The translations under genes were made by a program, and so were the position numbers. A stretch of DNA of 64,000 bases from Lutibacter flavus (GTDB lineage Bacteria; Bacteroidota; Bacteroidia; Flavobacteriales; Flavobacteriaceae): the NCBI RefSeq assembly GCF_900188355.1, contig NZ_FZNX01000006.1, forward strand, positions 175,118 to 239,117, written 5' to 3'. Below are positions 58,670-64,000 of the stretch, piece after piece (the first letter of the stretch is position 1; every line of letters begins with the position of its first letter). The notes below the pieces were generated by a model, which saw only the letters and a program-made list of their open reading frames with translations, made no database searches and was not told the DNA's origin.

Positions 58670-59167
58670 ATGAAACCCCTCTTTACAATATTATTGATAT
58701 CTACTTTATTCTTTTCTTGTGCACCTAACGAAGACGATTTAAATCTATATGACGAAGCAACTAATGAAGTTATTTCTACTTCCGTTGAATATTCAAGTAT
58801 CGAATTAGAAATTTTAGATATTGTCAACAACTATAGAGTAAGTGAAAACCTTTCTAAACTACAAACTCTCAATATAATTTCCAATGTTGCAAATGAACAT
58901 ACAAATTATATGATACAAACGGGTGAGGTAAGTCATGCCAATTTTAACCTGAGAGCTCAAAATTTAATTACTAATGCTAAAGCAAAATCAGTTTCAGAAA
59001 ATATTGCTTATGGATATAGTTCAGCTCAAGCAGTTTTTAATGGATGGCTTAATAGCGAAAGTCATAAAAAAATAATGGACAATCCTAACTTTACACATTT
59101 TGGTATTTCTTCAGGTTCTGATATTCAAGGAAGAAATTACTTCACACATATATTTATAGAAAGATAA
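58670..59167 (+). CDS. CAP (SCP/PR-1) domain lipoprotein
   Basis: A 165-residue lipoprotein (MKPLFTILLISTLFFSCAPN, lipobox Cys 17). Residues about 45-165 form a CAP domain: IVNNYRVSENLSKL, then NEHTNYMIQTGEVSHANF, ENIAYGYSSAQAVFNGWLNSESHKKIMDNPNFTHFGIS and the closing YFTHIFI. The His/Glu cleft residues of the family are visible. Bacterial CAP proteins are extracellular or envelope proteins, mostly of unknown role. It lies downstream of the repeated sites and the 15-pair hairpin. Confidence 0.88.
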   Translation: MKPLFTILLISTLFFSCAPNEDDLNLYDEATNEVISTSVEYSSIELEILDIVNNYRVSENLSKLQTLNIISNVANEHTNYMIQTGEVSHANFNLRAQNLITNAKAKSVSENIAYGYSSAQAVFNGWLNSESHKKIMDNPNFTHFGISSGSDIQGRNYFTHIFIER

Positions 59168-59233
59168 AACGATTATAATTTCCCCACAATAACTATTTTT
59201 TAATGAATCATTTAAATTAAAAACCTCAGTACT

Positions 59234-59410
59234 ATGAAAGAAGCAGCAAGTTTACAAAATTTCGAAAAACAAGCGCACCTTAAAGTTGTGAAAAACTCAT
59301 TAAAAAAGAAGAGTGCTAATATCAAAATGTATATTAACACTTTAACTCCTGGTTTTTCTTATACTAATCATAAAGGAGAAACCATAGTCAATAATTTTGG
59401 AGTGTTGTAA
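59234..59410 (+). CDS. Small protein with the INTLTPxFxYxNHKGE motif (member 3)
   Basis: A 58-residue ORF (MKEAASLQNFEKQAHLKVVK ... SANIKMYINTLTPGFSYTNH ... KGETIVNNFGVL). The N-terminal 30 residues form a basic amphipathic helix. The C-terminal motif is shared with the ORFs at 55533 and 55873, 3-4 kb away on the other strand. It has no signal peptide. It starts 66 bases after the CAP gene stop and ends directly at the first copy of the 229-base repeat. Function unknown; conservation of the motif in three ORFs argues strongly that it is translated. Confidence 0.65.
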   Translation: MKEAASLQNFEKQAHLKVVKNSLKKKSANIKMYINTLTPGFSYTNHKGETIVNNFGVL

Positions 59411-59499
59411 AATAAGCAGTCAGATATAATTTCTTGAGAAAATGTTGTTCCCACAACGGTAGTATAAATCAAGTCATTTATGCCCGGCTGCCCATTTTA
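59411..59499. repeat. Folding element, copy 1 of 3
   Basis: Starts AATAAGCAG immediately after the stop codon of the ORF at 59234. It contains TTTCTTGAGAAAA, GTTGTTCCCACAAC (a 5-pair hairpin GTTGT/ACAAC), CGGTAGTATAAATCAAG, and closes with GGCTGCC. The outer GCAGTC/GGCTGC and inner CTTGA/TCAAG arms pair around the hairpin. It is the most diverged of the three copies. Confidence 0.75.
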
Positions 59500-59639
59500 T
59501 TTCATTTTAAGGTTTTAAAAGGATTGCTTTCATTAATTAAAGCCTACTTCGTAATCATTTTATATTGTTTGAGATTTTTTTAGTTAATATTTCAAAACCC
59601 TTCAAAAAAAAACCATAATTAGAATTATGGTTTTTTTAT

Positions 59640-59730
59640 AATAAGCAGCCGCAAATAATTTCTTGAGAAAATTGTCGTCCCCACAACGGTAGTATAAATC
59701 AAGTAAATATATTGTACGACTGCCTTTTCT
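59640..59730. repeat. Folding element, copy 2 of 3
   Basis: Starts 229 bases after copy 1. It reads AATAAGCAGCCGCAAATAAT, then TTTCTTGAGAAAATTGTCGT, CCCCACAACGGTAG and TATAAATCAAG, and ends CGACTGCCTTTT. It is identical to copy 3 over about 90 bases. The roughly 60 bases before it (TTAGTTAATATTTCAAAAC and an AACCATAATT/AATTATGGTT hairpin) are also repeated before copy 3. Nothing else is seen in the spacer. Confidence 0.8.
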
Positions 59731-59868
59731 ATTTTATATTAAGACTTTAAATTGAACTCTTTTATTTATGCTCAATTTACTAAAATCTTTTATTATTGAA
59801 TTTTTATTTAGTTAATATTTCAAAACTCGTCAAATAAAAAAACGTAATTCGAATTATAGTTTTTTTAT

Positions 59869-59959
59869 AATAAGCAGCCGCAAATAATTTCTTGAGAAAA
59901 TTGTCGTCCCCACAACGGTAGTATAAATCAAGTAAATATATTGTACGACTGCCTTTTTC
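59869..59959. repeat. Folding element, copy 3 of 3
   Basis: Starts 229 bases after copy 2 and ends CGACTGCCTTTTTC, abutting the stop codon of the convergent OmpA-family gene (59959-59961). The pairing of the outer arms has one mismatch, in contrast to copy 1. In this position it could serve as the end of the plus-strand transcript. Confidence 0.8.
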
Positions 59960-61890
59960 TATTTCATTTTTATTATAATAAATTCAGTTCTTCTATTTAA
60001 TTGATGCTCCTGCTCAGAACATCTAACACCATTTGAACATTTGTTTACCAATTGGGATTCTCCAAAACCTTCAAATTTAGTAATTCTTGATGAATCTATA
60101 CCTCCTTTAGAAATAATATATTCATATGTTGATTTTGCTCTATTATTTGATAACACCATATTATAATCATCATTTGCTCTACTATCGGTATGTGACTCAA
60201 GTCTAATTACCATTTCTGGATACTTATTCATCAAGGCAACAACTTTATCTAATTCAATAGCGGCATCTGGTCTTATATTATACTTATCCAGATCAAAATA
60301 AATAGTCTCTAAATCTGCCAAAATAACAACATCTTCTATTGGTTTCATTGGAATATTTAGATCTACAATAATTTCTTTTTCCTTTTCTAATCCAAAAGAA
60401 CTAAATTGTTTAGTAACATCCTGATATTTTTCTTTTGATCCTTTTAACACAAATTTTTCATCCCTTGGAATCAAATGCTCATAAGCTCCATCTTCTTCAG
60501 TAATAAAATATGTTATTTCTTCACCATTTTCTCGAGTTAATAAAACTTTAGCTCCTGCAACAGGTTCATTATTTACATCGTCAAAAATTTGTCCTTTTAA
60601 TGTCAATGGCGGAATTCTTGTAAATGCATAAATATCATCACCTCCAGCTCCTCCTTTTCTATTGGAAGAAATATAACCCTCACGACCTTCATTTAATAAA
60701 TAATATGCAAAATCGTCTTTTTTACTGTTAATTGGCTCTCCTAAGTTTATAACATTAACAATCGTATTATTTTCATCTTTAACTGATACAAAAACGTCTA
60801 ATAAACCCATACCCACATGACCATCGGATGAAAAATACAATGTACCTTCTTCCTGATAAACAAATGGAAAGACTTCATTTCCTTCAGTATTTATTATATT
60901 ACCTAAATTAACTGGAGTACCTAAGGTACCACCTTCTAAAACATCGGAAACATAAATATCTGTCCCACCAATTCCTCCAGGCATATCTGAGGCAAAATAT
61001 AATTTTTTTCCATCTTCACTAAGCGAAGGATGATAAACAATATAATTTGGATTATTCAAGCTAGTTGGCTTAACATTGTCCCATTTTCCATTAATTAAAT
61101 CTGCAGTGTAAATACCAACATGCATAATTCCTTTTTCATCATTTATCTTCTTAGCTTCATGATAATTGTTTCTAGAAAAATACATTTTAGTTCCAGCTTT
61201 ATTAAATGCAGCAGGACCATCATGATGAATCGAATTTACCTCTCCACCTATTTGAATTGTTGATTCAACAGAACCTCCTTCTTTACTGACTTTATAAATA
61301 TCTAATAAAGGCTGTTTATCCCATGCATATAACCTTTTTATTGAAACACCTTCATCTCTGGAAGAACTAAAAATAATATCATCATTTAAATTCACAGCTC
61401 CAAATTCATTAAACTCTGTATTTATCGGTAATTTTTTTAATGTGTTTTTTTCAGAAGCATTAAAAATAGCACTTGCCAGATCATCATTTTTAAAGAAACT
61501 TTTTACTCTGGAGTCCTGCTCATTTCCAGATTCTTTATACTTTTTCATCCAAACTTTAGAAGCTTCATAATCTCCAGCCGCTCTTAGTGTTTGAGCATAG
61601 TATAAAAAATATTCAGAAGGAACATTCTTTTGTTTTACCACTTCCTTATAAATTGGCAGTGCTTTTTCCGGCTGACGCAACATAATATATGCATCTGCCA
61701 ATTTACGCATCGAATAAAATTCATTAAAACTTGTATCAACTAACTTCTCATAAGTATTAATCGCTTTTACAAATGAAAAGTTATTAAATTGTCTTTCAGC
61801 TCTCTTTTGTTTTGCAGTTTGACCAAATGAGGATGCACCTATTAAAACAAAGGCTATAAATAAAATTTTTATATTTTTCATAATATTCAT
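59959..61890 (-). CDS. OmpA-family protein with PD40-like repeats (T9SS-associated)
   Basis: A 643-residue exported protein. The signal spans about residues 1-23 (ASSFGQ; the ATG at 61881 is an equally possible start). Then come TPR-like helices (about 25-150: FVKAINTYEKLV, KALPIYKEVVKQ), WD40/PD40-like propeller repeats (about 160-430: YHPSLSEDGKKLYFASDMPGG, GTLYFSSDGHVGMG), a carboxypeptidase-regulatory-like sandwich (about 435-520), and a C-terminal OmpA peptidoglycan-binding domain (VIRLESHTDSRANDDYN, NRAKSTYEYI). This domain order is typical of the OmpA protein encoded beside PorP/SprF and adhesins in gliding flavobacteria. It lies 11 bases downstream of the porP-like gene. Confidence 0.92.
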   Translation of the reverse strand: MNIMKNIKILFIAFVLIGASSFGQTAKQKRAERQFNNFSFVKAINTYEKLVDTSFNEFYSMRKLADAYIMLRQPEKALPIYKEVVKQKNVPSEYFLYYAQTLRAAGDYEASKVWMKKYKESGNEQDSRVKSFFKNDDLASAIFNASEKNTLKKLPINTEFNEFGAVNLNDDIIFSSSRDEGVSIKRLYAWDKQPLLDIYKVSKEGGSVESTIQIGGEVNSIHHDGPAAFNKAGTKMYFSRNNYHEAKKINDEKGIMHVGIYTADLINGKWDNVKPTSLNNPNYIVYHPSLSEDGKKLYFASDMPGGIGGTDIYVSDVLEGGTLGTPVNLGNIINTEGNEVFPFVYQEEGTLYFSSDGHVGMGLLDVFVSVKDENNTIVNVINLGEPINSKKDDFAYYLLNEGREGYISSNRKGGAGGDDIYAFTRIPPLTLKGQIFDDVNNEPVAGAKVLLTRENGEEITYFITEEDGAYEHLIPRDEKFVLKGSKEKYQDVTKQFSSFGLEKEKEIIVDLNIPMKPIEDVVILADLETIYFDLDKYNIRPDAAIELDKVVALMNKYPEMVIRLESHTDSRANDDYNMVLSNNRAKSTYEYIISKGGIDSSRITKFEGFGESQLVNKCSNGVRCSEQEHQLNRRTEFIIIKMK

Positions 61891-61901
61891 CTTTGATTTG
61901 G

Positions 61902-62825
61902 TTAAAAATATCTTGGAGATTTTTGTTTGTTCTTAAGGAATCTAAATTCATACATTAACAAAATTTCGTGAGACCCTGATGTATAAGGTCTAATTTCTCC
62001 AGTCGGAATTTCATAAGTATATCCAACTCTAAATTGATCTGAAACTTGAAAATCCACAAGTGCACCAATTGCATTTTGATCTCCATTAAATCTATAAGAC
62101 CCCCCTAACCAAAACTTCTCATTAAACAAAAAGTTAGCTGTTAAGTCTGTAGAAATTGGAGCTCCTTTTGTGTATTTCATCATAAATGATGGCTTTAGTT
62201 TTAAAGTTTCACTTAAATCAATAACATATCCTCCAATTGCATAGTAGTGAACTCGTTCCAGAGCTGCATACTCAGTTTCATTATTTAAATCGTGGTTTAT
62301 AAGTTTTGGAATAGACAAACCTGCATACCATTTATTAGAATGCAATAAAATACCTGCTCCAAAATTTGAATTCCATCTATTTAATTTTTCACTAAAATAA
62401 GGGTCTTGATTTACTTCATTTGCGTTATATAATTCTTCAGCTAATTTATAATAAGTCATACCAGCTTTTAAACCAAAACTTAAATTTACTTCTTCACTTG
62501 CCTGTAATGTGTATGAAAAATCTGCAAATGCATATGTGAAATTTTCATAACCAGATTTATCATTAATTAATGACATCCCTAATCCGATTTTTTCATTTCT
62601 CAGTGGAGAATGTATTGATAAAGTTTGAGTTTGTGGCCCACCATCAAATCCAGCCCACTGATTTCTATTTAACCCAACAATACTAAGTGCATCCCTGCTA
62701 CCAGCATATGCCGGATTAATTGCAATTGTATTATACATATATTGAGTAAACTGTGGTAATTGCTGGGCGTTAGAATATTCTAACCCTAAAACCAATATTG
62801 CTATTATTAAAATGACACGTTTCAT
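61902..62825 (-). CDS. PorP/SprF family outer-membrane protein
   Basis: A 307-residue barrel protein. The signal peptide (about residues 1-20, ending SNAQ) is followed by the family's start block LPQFTQYMYNTIAINPAYAGSRDALSIVGLNRNQWAGFDGGPQT. The chain alternates in short strands and closes with IPTGEIRPYTSGSHEILLMYEFRF. PorP/SprF proteins help secrete partner adhesins that carry type B (gliding-type) sorting domains, and anchor them at the cell surface. Here the partner is clearly the adhesin just upstream, 11 bases away, and the OmpA protein lies just downstream. Confidence 0.94.
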   Translation of the reverse strand: MKRVILIIAILVLGLEYSNAQQLPQFTQYMYNTIAINPAYAGSRDALSIVGLNRNQWAGFDGGPQTQTLSIHSPLRNEKIGLGMSLINDKSGYENFTYAFADFSYTLQASEEVNLSFGLKAGMTYYKLAEELYNANEVNQDPYFSEKLNRWNSNFGAGILLHSNKWYAGLSIPKLINHDLNNETEYAALERVHYYAIGGYVIDLSETLKLKPSFMMKYTKGAPISTDLTANFLFNEKFWLGGSYRFNGDQNAIGALVDFQVSDQFRVGYTYEIPTGEIRPYTSGSHEILLMYEFRFLKNKQKSPRYF

Positions 62826-62836
62826 AGTCTTGTATT

Positions 62837-64000
62837 TTAGTTAGTTCCTAAATAAATATATCCTGTTATTGGTTTAAAACCACTATTTAACACATTAACA
62901 ATATAATAGTAAGTTCCTGTTGGTAATGTAGTGCTAGAACCTATAGTAGAACCACCTGTATTTGCATATCCTCTCCAATTATTTTGATAATTATTTGATT
63001 GATAGACCATTTTTCCCCATCTATTAAATATTTGAATATCAAATGTAAATCCACAACCTTCTACTCCAGTTATTTCAAACTGATCATTAAATCCATCATT
63101 GTTAGAAGTTACTACTTTTGAAATTTCCAAATCACCTGTTGAACATGCTAATACAAAACAAGGTTTTGCCACAGTTAAATAAGAAACAACTTCACATTTT
63201 CCAACTGTTACTGTGTATATAAAATTAAACTCCAATGGTTCAACTTGGTCTACAATAAATTCTCCAATATTGAAATTAGGATTATCTCCATTCATACCTT
63301 CACCACTCCATTCTCCACCAGGATAAGCTTCAGCTATATCTAGTAATTCAGAAAGATTAATAGATTCCAAATTTTCTACATTATCTGCATACCTTATATC
63401 TGCACAAATATCAACAACTTTGGTTTCAGGCTCCACAACAACTTCAGTAATTATTACACTTTCACTTGTTGCTGAACATCCATTATCTGAATCTGTTATA
63501 ATTACACTGTATGAGCCTGGCTCAGTAACAACTATTGTTTCTGATTCTTCTCCAGTACTCCATAAATAACTTGCTGAACCTTGCACTGTTGATTCCAGAA
63601 TTAAAGTCACAGATGTATTTAAACAAGTCAATTCTTCATCTCCTGAAATGCTAACCATCACCGTTGGGTCACTAATATTTTGAGTTACAGTTACAGTTTC
63701 AGAATCTGAGCACCCTGTATCATTATTAGTTACCGTTACGGTATAATCTCCTGGGCTATCTACATTTATAGATGCAGTTCCATCACCCGTACCCCATATA
63801 AAACTTACATTAGTTCCTTGAACTGTTGATTCACTTGCATTTAAAGTGACACTTGTAGTTGTACAAGTCAATTCTTCATTGCCTGTAATTACTGCAACTA
63901 CAACTGTATTGTCTTGTTCTACTGTTAAACTTGTTGTTGCTGAACACCCATTATCTGAATCGGTTACTGTAACTTCATAATCACCAGGCGTTGTTACATC
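62837..64000 (-). CDS. C-terminal part of a giant repeat adhesin with gliding-type (type B) sorting domain (partial)
   Basis: The 3' end of a large gene; the frame stays open to the window edge at 64000, so the N-terminus is outside. It consists of tandem Ig/PKD-like repeats of about 80-85 residues, each with a GDEELTC- or NEELTC-type start, W[GS]TG[DE], a PGDYTVTV or PGSYSVII strand, and DNGCSAT. A unique domain of about 90 residues follows. The last 95 residues are the gliding motility-associated C-terminal domain: SNNDGFNDQFEITG, FDIQIFNRWGKMVYQS, LPTGTYYYIVNV and ITGYIYLGTN. It is presumably exported by type IX secretion with the PorP/SprF protein. An apparent start at 63871 is only a TTG inside a repeat. 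Confidence 0.9.
   Translation of the reverse strand, partial: DVTTPGDYEVTVTDSDNGCSATTSLTVEQDNTVVVAVITGNEELTCTTTSVTLNASESTVQGTNVSFIWGTGDGTASINVDSPGDYTVTVTNNDTGCSDSETVTVTQNISDPTVMVSISGDEELTCLNTSVTLILESTVQGSASYLWSTGEESETIVVTEPGSYSVIITDSDNGCSATSESVIITEVVVEPETKVVDICADIRYADNVENLESINLSELLDIAEAYPGGEWSGEGMNGDNPNFNIGEFIVDQVEPLEFNFIYTVTVGKCEVVSYLTVAKPCFVLACSTGDLEISKVVTSNNDGFNDQFEITGVEGCGFTFDIQIFNRWGKMVYQSNNYQNNWRGYANTGGSTIGSSTTLPTGTYYYIVNVLNSGFKPITGYIYLGTN

Noticed and set aside
59411..59959. The 229-base repeats as a CRISPR array or integron attC sites
   Set aside because: Spacing is far too long and too regular for CRISPR, the spacers are themselves similar, and no cas gene is present. The ends lack the GTTRRRY/RYYYAAC boxes of attC sites and no integrase is present.
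62837..63871. A complete 344-residue secreted protein at the window end
   Set aside because: The apparent start is a TTG within an Ig-like repeat; the same frame is open with the same repeat pattern to position 64000.

Overview
The window is AT-rich (by eye about 30% G+C), densely packed bacterial chromosome from the Bacteroidota, almost certainly family Flavobacteriaceae. The markers are gliding-motility genes gldB and gldC, a PorP/SprF protein with an OmpA-family protein and a giant adhesin ending in a gliding-type C-terminal domain, families largely restricted to this phylum (DUF5686, DUF4920, DUF6146, DUF3127, 2TM), and a recurring TAnnTTTG promoter box with little use of Shine-Dalgarno sites. 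The genus cannot be fixed from the sequence alone. No rRNA, tRNA, CRISPR array, prophage, transposase or plasmid function was found; most of the window is ordinary core genome.

Layout. 1-6300: a partial small membrane protein, hemW, an ABM-domain protein, ruvC, a membrane protein plus family 2 glycosyltransferase pair, a 42-residue membrane peptide, mnmD, a c-type cytochrome lipoprotein and a DUF4920 lipoprotein. 6390-10200: ilvE, then nadA-nadB for de novo NAD synthesis. 10220-16000: M13 peptidase, NTP pyrophosphohydrolase, SDR, a two-helix membrane protein, an SRPBCC/GyrI-like protein, tag and a DUF6146 lipoprotein. 16035-24700: membrane pyrophosphatase hppA beside soluble ppa, a DUF5686 outer-membrane protein, pdhB, and divergent etfB-etfA. 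24713-28800: a BFN nuclease-like protein, a nucleoside transporter, and a thyA-folA cluster. 28836-31230: two related beta-rich proteins and an AraC regulator. 31567-37600: sppA, a folK-deoxynucleoside kinase fusion, gldC-gldB, nadE and a universal stress protein. 37660-42400: the rimP-nusA-infB operon. 42457-55540: rlmN, queA, aroA, a large BNR/VPS10-like secreted protein, mazG, aat, DUF3127, a histidine kinase, HIT, greA, a Rieske-like lipoprotein and purK-purE. 55533-59960: the least ordinary stretch. 59959-64000: ompA-like, porP/sprF-like and the adhesin.

Genes that work together: nadA, nadB and nadE in NAD synthesis; thyA, folA, folK-dNK and the nucleoside transporter in folate and dTMP supply; hppA and ppa in pyrophosphate removal; rimP, nusA, infB and greA in transcription and translation; gldB/gldC and the porP-ompA-adhesin cluster in type IX secretion and gliding.

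The best candidates for something undescribed lie at 55.5-60 kb. Three small proteins (at 55533, 55873 and 59234) share a C-terminal INTLTPxFxYxNxKxE-like motif. Directly after the third are three copies of a roughly 90-base element that can fold, starting exactly 229 bases apart. Two other points deserve testing: terminator-like hairpins lie between the predicted promoter and the start codon in both the rimP-nusA-infB operon and greA, and an 18-base perfect palindrome lies between pdhB and etfBA.
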